Source of the DNA: JAYPUG01 sp038117265
Lineage (GTDB): Bacteria; Pseudomonadota; Alphaproteobacteria; UBA6615
DNA length: 11,013 nucleotides
Assembly (NCBI GenBank): GCA_038117265.1
Contig: JAYOFO010000074.1
Span: 1 to 11,013 of the forward strand
Reading direction: 5' to 3'
Program-made: the position numbers and the translations under genes
Part shown: piece by piece, positions 1-6,259 of the stretch
Layout: each line of letters starts with the position of its first letter
How positions within the stretch are numbered: position 1 is the stretch's first letter
Notes under the pieces: generated by a model
What the model saw: the letters and a program-made list of their open reading frames with translations, nothing else
Told to the model about the DNA's origin: nothing
The model's database searches: none

Positions 1-479
1 CGGCGTGGCTGCCCACCGTGCTGGCCCGCGTACGCGACACGGCGCACGATTTGGGCCACGATCCCGCGGACTGGCTGCCGGCGCGCAGTGCGGCCCCCGG
101 CCCGTCCGAGGCCGACATCGCCGCGGCCCAGGACCTCGACCCCGAGGCCCGGCAACAGATGATCCGCGGCATGGTCGATCGTCTCGCCGCGCGCCTCGTC
201 GACGAACCCGACGACGTCGACGGCTGGCGGCAACTGGGCCGCTCGCGCGAGGTGCTCGGCGAACCGGCGGCAGCGGCCGTGGCCTATGGGCGCGCCCTGG
301 AGCTCGCGCCCGGCCATCCCGAAACTCTCCTGCGTGCGGCGCTCACGTCGGCCCAGGCGGGCGATACCGAACGCGCGCGCGCTCTCTTTATCGCTTTGCG
401 CGACAGGCTGCCACCCGACGCCGACGCCCACCGGATTGTCAGCGAGGCGATCGAGCGGCTCGAAGCCGCCGGCCGCTGA
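1..479 (+). CDS. ccmI: CcmI/CycH-type cytochrome c biogenesis TPR protein (3' part)
   Basis: The frame is open from the left edge, with complete codons from position 3, and ends in TGA at 477-479, so only the C-terminal part (about 158 residues) is present. The segment around QQMIRGMVDRLAARL, followed by EPDDVDGWRQLGRS and VAYGRALELAPGHPE, is the typical start of the periplasmic TPR region of CcmI (CycH). In the c-type cytochrome maturation system this protein holds apocytochrome c and passes it to the CcmF/H haem ligase. At least two helix-turn-helix TPR units can be seen, the second at ALELAPGHPETLLRAALTSAQAGDTERA. The N-terminal membrane part and the other ccm genes would lie to the left. 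The assignment rests on the MIRGMVDRLAARL block and TPR spacing; another TPR protein is possible but less likely. Confidence 0.8.
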   Translation, partial: AWLPTVLARVRDTAHDLGHDPADWLPARSAAPGPSEADIAAAQDLDPEARQQMIRGMVDRLAARLVDEPDDVDGWRQLGRSREVLGEPAAAAVAYGRALELAPGHPETLLRAALTSAQAGDTERARALFIALRDRLPPDADAHRIVSEAIERLEAAGR

Positions 480-483
480 CGTC

Positions 484-963
484 ATGGGCGATCTGCTGAG
501 CCTGTTGCGGCTGCTCGCCGCCCTCGTCGCGGCCGGTGCCATCGTCTACGGCATCTATCGCGGCCTGCGCTGGCGGTTCCCGCGGCTCGGTGCGTCCCGC
601 ACCCGGCTTCTCGTTGCGCTCGGCACGGTGGCCGTTTCCGCGGCGGCCGTGAGCCTGCAGGGCCCCGGCCCCGCCCAATGCCTGCAGCACGAAAACACCG
701 TTCTGCTGCGCGGCGAACGCGCGATCAACTTCCGCGAGGCGGCCGATCGCGCAGCCGGCCCGATCAGCCCCGCGAACCTGCCGAAGGTCCGCGAAGCCTG
801 CGCCTTCCTCGCCGCGCACTGCCCGCTCGCGGGCGCCGACGACACGCGCCGCGCGGCGGAGGCGGCGTCACGGCCGTGGCGCTGTTCGACATGCTCAAGC
901 CGAACTATGCGCTTGCCGAGCAGGTCTCGTTCAACGATCCCGACATCGTCGCCGAATACATGA
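484..963 (+). CDS. small two-helix membrane protein, unknown function, C-terminus probably chimeric
   Basis: ATG at 484 lies four bases after the ccmI stop, which suggests co-transcription; no strong ribosome binding site is visible. I do not recognise the family. Residues about 7-25 (LLRLLAALVAAGAIVYGIY) and 38-58 form two hydrophobic segments separated by a basic loop (RGLRWRFPRLGASRTR), so an inner-membrane protein with a soluble tail is likely. The tail contains two cysteines, in ACAFLAAHC. After about residue 125 the frame reads through sequence that, one frame over, encodes a dienelactone hydrolase (from about 861). The last 30-odd residues (RPWRCSTCSSRTMRLP...) are therefore out-of-frame hydrolase sequence and not native. 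The real C-terminus was probably lost at that junction, so the gene may itself be truncated. The stop is TGA at 961-963. Confidence 0.5.
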   Translation: MGDLLSLLRLLAALVAAGAIVYGIYRGLRWRFPRLGASRTRLLVALGTVAVSAAAVSLQGPGPAQCLQHENTVLLRGERAINFREAADRAAGPISPANLPKVREACAFLAAHCPLAGADDTRRAAEAASRPWRCSTCSSRTMRLPSRSRSTIPTSSPNT

Positions 964-1654
964 CCTACGACTCCCCCAACGGCAACGGCGCGGTCCGCGG
1001 CTACCTGGTCAAGCCGTCGAAGACGGAGGGCAAGCTGCCCGCCGTCCTGGTGGTCCACGAGAATCGCGGGCTCAACCCCTACATCGAGGATGTCGCACAG
1101 CGCGCCGCGAAGGCCGGCTTCATGGCGCTGGCGCCCGACGGGCTGACCTCGGTGGGCGGCTATCCCGGCAACGACGCCGACGGCCGCGAGCTGCAGAAGA
1201 GGGCCGCGAGCTGCAGAAGCAGGTCGACGGCGTGAAGCTGATGAACGACTTCTTCGCCGGCTTCGAACATTTGCACGGCCGCGACGATTCCACCGGCAAG
1301 GTCGGCGCCGTGGGCTTCTGCTATGGCGGCGGCGTGTGCAACGCGCTGGCCGTGGCCTATCCGGAGCTGTCGGCCTCGGTGCCGTTCTAAGGACGCCAGG
1401 CCAAGGCCGACGACGTGCCGCGCATCAAGGCGCCGCTGCTGCTCCACTTTGCCGCGCTCGACGAGCGGATCAACGCCGGCTGGACCGACTATGAGGCGGC
1501 GCTGAAGGCGAACAACAAGGTCTATGAGGCGCACATCTATCCGGACACGAACCACGGCTTCCACAGCGACTCGACGCCGCGCTACGACGTGGCGGCCGCC
1601 GAACTGGCCTGGTCGCGCACGATCGACTGGTTCAACAAGTATTTGAAGGCCTGA
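861..1654 (+). pseudogene. dienelactone hydrolase family protein, broken (5' truncation, frameshift, nonsense)
   Basis: Three segments together match the dienelactone hydrolase (carboxymethylenebutenolidase) alpha/beta-hydrolase family. Recognisable sequence starts abruptly at GGVTAVALFDMLKPNYA (from about 861). In relatives this lies inside an N-terminal region that begins some 40-50 residues earlier, and no start codon or RBS fits here. The frame continues through VHENRGLNPYIEDVA to GRELQK, where a 20-bp tandem duplication (1182-1219) shifts it to a TGA at 1233-1235. The next part, in the other frame, carries the nucleophile motif GFCYGGG (Cys codon 1319-1321) and then hits TAA at 1388-1390, where the family has Tyr (VPFYG, so TAC to TAA is likely). 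The rest is intact: Asp in FAALDERI, His in NHGF, and the end WFNKYLKA. All three catalytic residues survive, but no full protein can be made. Confidence 0.9.
1182..1219 (+). repeat. 20-bp tandem duplication causing frameshift
   Basis: GGCCGCGAGCTGCAGAAG occurs at 1182-1199 and again at 1202-1219, a period of 20 bp with AG between the copies. Removing one 20-bp unit restores the hydrolase frame as ...GRELQKQVDGVKLMNDF. This is therefore a recent in-gene duplication that adds a length not divisible by three. Confidence 0.95.
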
Positions 1655-1668
1655 CGGCCGCCCGTCAG
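1651..1668. terminator. perfect hairpin between convergent genes
   Basis: CTGACGG (1651-1657), loop CCGC and CCGTCAG (1662-1668) form a 7-bp perfect stem. The left arm holds the TGA of the hydrolase pseudogene (1652-1654) and the right arm the TGA of the minus-strand crotonase gene (1665-1667). There is no T run on either side, so factor-independent termination would be weak. It may act as a 3'-end-stabilising or convergent-stop structure. Confidence 0.35.
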
Positions 1669-2453
1669 GTGCCGGTGAACCTCGGGGGGCGCTTCTCCGC
1701 GAAGGCGAGGCGCCCTTCCTTGTAGTCGTTGCTGGCGAAGCAGGCCGCGACCTGTTCGGCGCACAGCGCCAGGTTGCGGTCGGCCGGCGCCTTCAAATTC
1801 TCCTGCACCGCGCTCTTGACCGCGCGGATCGTCAACGGTGCGTTACCGGCGATCCGCTCGACATAGCCGTCGACATAGCCGGCGAGTTCGGCGCGCGGCA
1901 GCACCCGGTTGACGAGCCCCATCGCCGCGGCCTCCGCAGCGTCGAACTGGCGCGCGGTATAGAAGATCTCCATGGCGAAGGACGGGCCGACGATCTGCAT
2001 CAGCCGCTCGATGCCCGACGCCGCATAGCCCAGCCCGAGCTTTGCGGCCGGGATGGCGAAGCGCGAATCGTCCGATGCGATGCGGATGTCGCAGCACAGG
2101 GCGATGGCAAGCCCGCCGCCGATGGCGTAGCCGCCGATCTTGGCGATCGTCGGCACCGGCACATGGATGAGCGTTTCCTGGAAGTCCTTCACCGCGTCGT
2201 TGTAGACGGCGATGGCCTCGGCGGAATCGCGCTCCGCGCCGAAGCGCGAGATGTCGGCGCCCGCCACGAAGGCCTTCTTGCCCGCGCCGGTCAGCACGAT
2301 GGCCCGCACGTCACCGGCATCGCAGAATTCGCGGATCGCGGCCGCGCCGTCCTGCCACATCTCCAGCGACATGGCGTTGTGGCGCTCGGGGTTGTTGAAG
2401 GTGATGGTGGCGACGCCCCCGTCGCGTTCGGCGATGATCCGGTCGGTGGTCAT
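1665..2453 (-). CDS. enoyl-CoA hydratase/isomerase (crotonase) family protein, canonical Glu pair absent
   Basis: The protein is 262 aa, the usual crotonase length. The start at 2453 is chosen because GGGAGA lies seven bases upstream and MTTDRIIAERDGGVATITFN is the normal family N-terminus; an upstream in-frame ATG at 2480 lacks this support. Oxyanion-hole elements are present: AFVAGADIS (around residue 65) and GGYAIGGG (residues 107-114). In hydratase-1 enzymes the catalytic glutamates sit two residues after the GGG and just after a proline (rat Glu144 and Glu164). Here these are Ala116 (GGGLA) and Ala136 (IPAAKLG). The fold and CoA binding should hold, but simple water addition to enoyl-CoA by the standard mechanism is unlikely. 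Another crotonase activity (isomerase, decarboxylase, thioester hydrolase or lyase) is possible. It is cytoplasmic, with 165 bp separating it from the upstream transglutaminase gene. Confidence 0.9.
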   Translation of the reverse strand: MTTDRIIAERDGGVATITFNNPERHNAMSLEMWQDGAAAIREFCDAGDVRAIVLTGAGKKAFVAGADISRFGAERDSAEAIAVYNDAVKDFQETLIHVPVPTIAKIGGYAIGGGLAIALCCDIRIASDDSRFAIPAAKLGLGYAASGIERLMQIVGPSFAMEIFYTARQFDAAEAAAMGLVNRVLPRAELAGYVDGYVERIAGNAPLTIRAVKSAVQENLKAPADRNLALCAEQVAACFASNDYKEGRLAFAEKRPPRFTGT

Positions 2454-2517
2454 GGATGTCTCCCGGCATGATGGCGGCACGCGCGCGTGCCCGAACGGTC
2501 GCCCGGCGGTGTGCGGG

Positions 2518-2535
2518 CGCGCTCCTTTTAGCGCG
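2518..2535. repeat. short inverted repeat in the 165-bp gap upstream of the crotonase gene
   Basis: CGCGCT (2518-2523), loop CCTTTT and AGCGCG (2530-2535) form a 6-bp perfect stem. It lies between the end of the transglutaminase gene (2619) and the crotonase start (2453). No T run follows on the minus strand, so a terminator role is uncertain. The rest of 2454-2618 shows only the crotonase ribosome binding site and no convincing promoter. Confidence 0.3.
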
Positions 2536-2618
2536 TCGGATGCGCCGGGGGAATTGGGGTGCGGCCCGGCCCGGGGCGGCCGATCGCCCGGACACGGTTT
2601 GCGCGGATTCGCGTGACG

Positions 2619-3539
2619 TCAGGCGGCCACCGGCGTCACGCGCACCTCGACGTCCAGGCCCCGGAAGACCGCGGGATCGCCGACGAAGCTTCCCGACACC
2701 GGCATCGTCTGGCGGATGTGGCGCGCCATCGCCACGGGGATCAGATTGTACCCGCCGACGCTGCGGTTGGTGGGGTCGAAATTGATCCACCCCGCACCCG
2801 GCAGATAGACCTCCGCCCAGGCGTGGGTGGATCCGGCGCCCGCCGAACCCCGGACCGGCGAATCCGCGCCGCCGGGATCGTAGAGATAGCCCGAGACGAT
2901 GCGCGCACCGAAACCCAGGCTGCGCACGGCATCGACGAACAGCGCCGCGAAATCGCGGCAAGTCCCCCGGCCGCGCCGCAATGTCTCGACCGGCGTCTGG
3001 GTGCCCTCGTCCCAGCGCTCCTCATAGGCGATCTGCGTGGCGACGCCGTTGGCGATGTCCTTGAGCAGCGCCAGGGTGCCCGTGCCCTCGCCCGCGACGA
3101 AGCCTTGTGTCCATTCGCGAAGTTGCCCGGTCGAATCGAGATAGGCCTGGAGGCGGAGCGCCCCGAGGTCGGCCGTCTCGTCCTCGCTCAGCAGAAAGGG
3201 GTAGGCGGCGGCCGACGCGGCGATATCGAACACCGGCCACTGCTCGGCATCCAGGATCAGCGTGGCGGTGCTGTCGATGGTGAGCGTGTCCGACCGCGCG
3301 GCGAACGTCGCCGTCGCCACCGCGTTGCCCGCGACATCGTCCGCCCAGGTCACCGTTGCGGCGGGCGACAGGACGAGATCGTGCGCAAGCAGCCGCAGGG
3401 TGCGGCTTTCGCGCGGGCGCAGCATCAGCCGGTGCGGCCCGAACGACATCGGTCCATCGTAACGGTACGTCGTGCGATGGCGAATGTTCAGCGTCGTCGG
3501 CGCACCCGGGTCGCCGACGTCTTGCGCGGCAGGTTCCAT
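2619..3539 (-). CDS. transglutaminase-like cysteine protease family protein
   Basis: The protein is 306 aa. The N-terminal half (residues about 16-105, starting TTLNIRHRTTYRYDGP and FGPHRLMLRPRE) is the bacterial transglutaminase N-terminal beta domain. The C-terminal half is the transglutaminase-like core with a complete triad: Cys194 in GRGTCRDFAALF, His239 in STHAWAEVY and Asp255 in WINFDPTN. There is no signal peptide, so it is probably cytoplasmic, acting as a peptidase or amidase on an unknown substrate. Relatives often sit beside alpha-E (DUF403) and ATP-grasp genes; neither is visible here, so this copy looks solitary. The start at 3539 is chosen because AAGGA precedes the ATG and homologues begin a few residues before the NIRHRTTYRY block. 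The frame stays open to 3827, but that extension is low-complexity arginine-rich translation of AT-richer intergenic DNA. Confidence 0.9.
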   Translation of the reverse strand: MEPAAQDVGDPGAPTTLNIRHRTTYRYDGPMSFGPHRLMLRPRESRTLRLLAHDLVLSPAATVTWADDVAGNAVATATFAARSDTLTIDSTATLILDAEQWPVFDIAASAAAYPFLLSEDETADLGALRLQAYLDSTGQLREWTQGFVAGEGTGTLALLKDIANGVATQIAYEERWDEGTQTPVETLRRGRGTCRDFAALFVDAVRSLGFGARIVSGYLYDPGGADSPVRGSAGAGSTHAWAEVYLPGAGWINFDPTNRSVGGYNLIPVAMARHIRQTMPVSGSFVGDPAVFRGLDVEVRVTPVAA

Positions 3540-3907
3540 CGTCCTTCTTTCGCATCGCCTCCGCCGTCGCGGCCGCACGGGTCGTGTCGGAGCATGCGTG
3601 GAGACAAGGTGGATATAGTATCGGCCACGCACAAAAGCACCGGGCCCGAAGAACCAGGCATCAATTGAGGCCACGGACTTTCCCAAAATATTTTCCGGGC
3701 CGGACTTATCGAAAAAACAAGCCAAATAATAATTCTCGACTTTCCTTACCAAATCCGTCATACACCCGACATTCGGACCTAAAGCCTGACTTGAACGGCC
3801 TGCCCTAACGGGTTTCCTCCAAGACAACGCTTCATCTGAAGGTGCTCGCGCGAATGGCGCGCGGGGACAACGCGCTCTCGCGCACGTTTCTTGAAAGGAA
3901 ACACCAC
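3540..3907. promoter_or_regulatory. AT-richer divergent intergenic region and cold-shock gene leader
   Basis: This 368-bp gap contains no supportable gene. Positions about 3660-3780 are far more AT-rich than the rest of the window (runs such as CCCAAAATATTTTCC and CAAATAATAATTC) and must hold the promoters of both the transglutaminase gene (minus) and the cold-shock gene (plus). A weak plus-strand pair is TTGAGG (3665-3670) with ATATTT 17 bases on; I do not trust it. The last part, 3840-3907, has GC-rich complementary patches (CTCGCGCG, GGCGCGCG, CGCGCTCTCGCGC) and ends in AAAGGAAA before the ATG at 3908. If transcription starts in the AT-rich patch, the cold-shock mRNA would have a long leader, as is common in this family. 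Confidence 0.5.
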
Positions 3908-4117
3908 ATGACGACGGGTATCGTGAAATTCTACAACGCCAGCCGCGGCTTCGGCTTCATCCAGCCGGAAGACGGCTCGGCCGACGTGTTCGTGCATGCC
4001 ACCGCCCTCGAGGCGGCGGGCATCCACAGCCTGAACGAAGGCCAGAAGGTCAGCTTCGAGATCACGACGGACCCCCGCAAGGGCAAGACCGCGGCGAGCA
4101 ACGTACAGCTCGCCTAG
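3908..4117 (+). CDS. CspA-family cold-shock protein
   Basis: The product is a 69-residue single cold-shock domain, the standard length for this family. RNP1 is seen as RGFGFIQ (residues 13-19) and RNP2 as VFVHATAL (residues 27-34); the start TTGIVKFYNASRGF and the later EGQKVSFEI are typical. It should bind single-stranded RNA or DNA and act as an RNA chaperone in cold or stationary-phase growth. The ATG at 3908 is preceded by AAAGGAAA at good distance. An upstream in-frame ATG at 3842 would add 22 residues that are not part of the family and is rejected. The gene stands alone, with a long AT-rich upstream region and a strong terminator 33 bp after its stop, so it is probably monocistronic. 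Confidence 0.95.
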   Translation: MTTGIVKFYNASRGFGFIQPEDGSADVFVHATALEAAGIHSLNEGQKVSFEITTDPRKGKTAASNVQLA

Positions 4118-4150
4118 CCGGCACGCCCTTCGCTGCGGCGAGAAACAAAC

Positions 4151-4182
4151 AACCCGGCGGTCGTCAGATCGCCGGGTTTTTT
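4151..4182 (+). terminator. strong intrinsic terminator of the cold-shock gene, probably bidirectional
   Basis: AACCCGGCGGTC (4151-4162), loop GTCA and GATCGCCGGGTT (4167-4178) make a 12-bp stem with one G-U pair, followed by TTTT on the plus strand. Read on the minus strand the same hairpin is followed by GTTGTTTGTTTCT. It can therefore also stop leftward transcription from the Sel1/TPR locus that converges on it. Confidence 0.9.
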
Positions 4183-4276
4183 GCTGTCCTGACCCCGGGT
4201 CGAAGGCACGCGCCGGACGGATCGCCGGCGCCCCACACCCGGCCCAAGCAGGCGGGACGCCCGTTCGAAGGACGCG

Positions 4277-5108
4277 TCAGTTCGCGCGGGTCGGCTTGCG
4301 GTCGAGATACTCCTGGCGGCGTTCGAGCAGCTTCGTGAGATTATCCTGGCGCCCGGCGTTTCGCAGCAGGCCCGACGGGTCGCTGCCCGACGTGACCAGC
4401 CCCACACCGTCGACCTCGCGCTTCGCCAGCGCGATCGCCTGATCGATCGACTTCACCGCGTCCGAGAAATCGCCGACCTCGGCCTGGGCCGCCGCCAGGG
4501 TGGCCAGGTGGGTCGCCGAGGCCTTGCGCTGCACGGCGGCCTGGGCCCAGCGCATCGCCTCCCGGCCGTTGCGCACGGTCGGCTCCGGCGATGTCGCCAG
4601 CAACCATGCGGTCGCCGTTCATCCCTTCGACCAGCCCGCGCTGGGCGGATTTCAGGTACCAGGAGACCGCCTCGGAATCGCTCTTTACGACACCGCGTCC
4701 GCGCTCGCAGGCGAGCGCAAGATTGTAGGCCGCCCGCGCATCGTTCTGGCTCGCGGCGCGGCGGTAGTAGACGACGGCGAGCTGGAAGTTCCGGTCGACG
4801 CCCTTACCCTGGGCATACATGGTGGCGATGTTGTTCATCGACTTGACGTGGCCCTGGTCGGCGAGCTGCAGCCAGATCGCGGCCGCCCGCTCGTACTGGC
4901 CCCGGTAATAGGCCTCGTACCCCCGCTTGAACGCCTCGGCCTGGACCGGATTGGTCTCGGGCGGGCTGAGCGGCGAGCGCGCGCCCGGCGGCGGCTGCCG
5001 GACCTGCGCCGACACGGACGCGAGCGGCAGGCCGGCCATGAGCACGGCGGCACAGAGCAGCGCGGCAAGTTTCAGTCCATTGGCCAAAATCGACCCTCTT
5101 GCATGCAT
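4277..5108 (-). pseudogene. exported Sel1/TPR repeat protein, frameshifted
   Basis: The first part (from ATG 5108) has a signal peptide, LKLAALLCAAVLMAGLPLASVSA, with probable cleavage after residue 34 (SVSA|Q). Sel1-type repeats follow from about residue 66: AAAIWLQLADQGH, YAQGKGVDRNFQLAVVYYRRAA, YNLALACERGRGVVKSDSEAVSWYLKSAQRG. Just after EGMN (residue 164, codon 4619-4617) the sense frame breaks. One frame over it resumes as AWLLATSPEPTVRNGREAMRWAQAAVQ and continues with TPR-like helices to TGA at 4279-4277. Removing one base near 4616 gives a continuous protein of about 276 aa. An alternative start is TTG at 5087, which has AGAGGG six bases upstream and still leaves a 27-residue signal peptide. 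Relatives act as periplasmic scaffold proteins; the function here is unknown. A sequencing error could explain the break. Confidence 0.8.
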
Positions 5109-5155
5109 CGAATCCGGAAACCGCACAAAAACCGCCGACACCGTCCGGGCGGCGC

Positions 5156-6247
5156 CTATTCCCCGAGCGCAGCATTCACCCGCGGCATCACCTGCTCGCC
5201 CATCAGTTCCATCGACCGGCGGGCCAGCGCCGGGTCGGTCCAGTCCATGCAGGCGTAGAGCAGGGTGCCGAACGGCCCCACATTCTCGTGCAGTTCGAGG
5301 ATCTGGTCGACGACGCTGTCGACGGTGCCGACGATGCCGAGATCGTCGACGACGCGATCGAGGGTGATTTCGTCGTCGGGCTGGTCCGCACGCGACTTGA
5401 AGCACATCAGGCGATTCGACATGGCGAGCTTCTTGAACACGAACCCGCAGGTCAGGCGGTAGGGGCTGTTCGCGGCGTCGCGGCCGTATGCGCGCGCCGT
5501 CGCCTCGTCGTCGGCGACGAAGATGTTGCGGACCACGCGCCATTCCTTCGGGTCCGCCTGCCGGCCCGCCTTGGCCGCGCCCTCGGCATAGGCCTGCCAG
5601 TGGCCCGCCAGCCAGGCCGGGTGCATCAGGTTGGCCGAGGCGGGGTGGAAGCCGCGCTCGCCCATCTTGACGATTCCCGGCGAGAAGGGCGCGACGACCG
5701 AGCCGACGATCTCCGGATGGGGTGCCTGGAAGGGCCTGCGCAGGATGCCGATGCCCGCCGCCTCGTCATGGGTCTGCCGGGTCGTCACCTGCCAGCGCGT
5801 GCCCGCGAAATCGTAGGGCGGGTCTTGCGTCCACAGCGCCAGGATCATGTCGATGGCCTCGGCGAACATGGCCCCGCGATCGGCGTCGAGCAGGCCGAGG
5901 ATCTCGGAATCCGACGGCACCGCGCCGGGGCTGATGCCGAAGATGAAGCGCCCCTGGAGCATGTGGTCGAGCATGGCGGCGTTGGCGGCGATGATCGCGG
6001 GGTGGATCTGCGCCAGGTTGGCCGTGCCCGTCGCGAACTTGATCCGCTCGGTCGCATGCATCACCGAGGCGATGAACATCATGCAGGACGGGATCGTCTC
6101 GGCCTTGTCGGTCAGGTGCTCGCCGATGAACGCCTCGGAGAATCCCGCCTTGTCGGCGAGGATCAGGCATTCGCGATCCTCGGCCAGCGTGTCGGCCCAG
6201 ACCCGCGCCGGCGGGTGGAGCGGCATCATGAACAGCCCGAGTTCCAT
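5156..6247 (-). CDS. LLM-class flavin-dependent oxidoreductase (downstream copy, His44)
   Basis: This 363-aa luciferase-like TIM-barrel protein begins MELGLFMMPLHPP, resembling limonene 1,2-monooxygenase-type members of the family. Visible landmarks are GEHLTDK (residues 42-48) with His44 at the site of the bacterial luciferase catalytic histidine, LDHMLQGRFIFGISPG (flavin/phosphate-binding side) and HPEIVGSVVAPFSPGIV. It would use FMNH2 supplied by a separate reductase and O2 to oxidise an unknown organic substrate in the cytoplasm. ATG 6247 lies 12 bp after the stop of its paralogue (6260), with GGAAGGGA overlapping that stop region, so the two are probably co-transcribed and translationally coupled. 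The last 40 residues are about three-quarters identical to the neighbour. Sel1/TPR lies 47 bp downstream on the same strand. Substrate cannot be inferred. Confidence 0.92.
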   Translation of the reverse strand: MELGLFMMPLHPPARVWADTLAEDRECLILADKAGFSEAFIGEHLTDKAETIPSCMMFIASVMHATERIKFATGTANLAQIHPAIIAANAAMLDHMLQGRFIFGISPGAVPSDSEILGLLDADRGAMFAEAIDMILALWTQDPPYDFAGTRWQVTTRQTHDEAAGIGILRRPFQAPHPEIVGSVVAPFSPGIVKMGERGFHPASANLMHPAWLAGHWQAYAEGAAKAGRQADPKEWRVVRNIFVADDEATARAYGRDAANSPYRLTCGFVFKKLAMSNRLMCFKSRADQPDDEITLDRVVDDLGIVGTVDSVVDQILELHENVGPFGTLLYACMDWTDPALARRSMELMGEQVMPRVNAALGE

Positions 6248-6259
6248 GGCGTCCCTTCC

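Noticed and set aside
2559..3668. Plus-strand frame of 369 codons opposite the transglutaminase gene
   Set aside because: Antisense shadow of a gene with a complete Cys-His-Asp triad; its own translation is repetitive and arginine-rich.
3540..3827. 96-residue N-terminal extension of the transglutaminase protein
   Set aside because: It reads through AT-rich intergenic DNA, lacks a ribosome binding site and is not part of the family, whose members begin near residue 97 of the longer frame.
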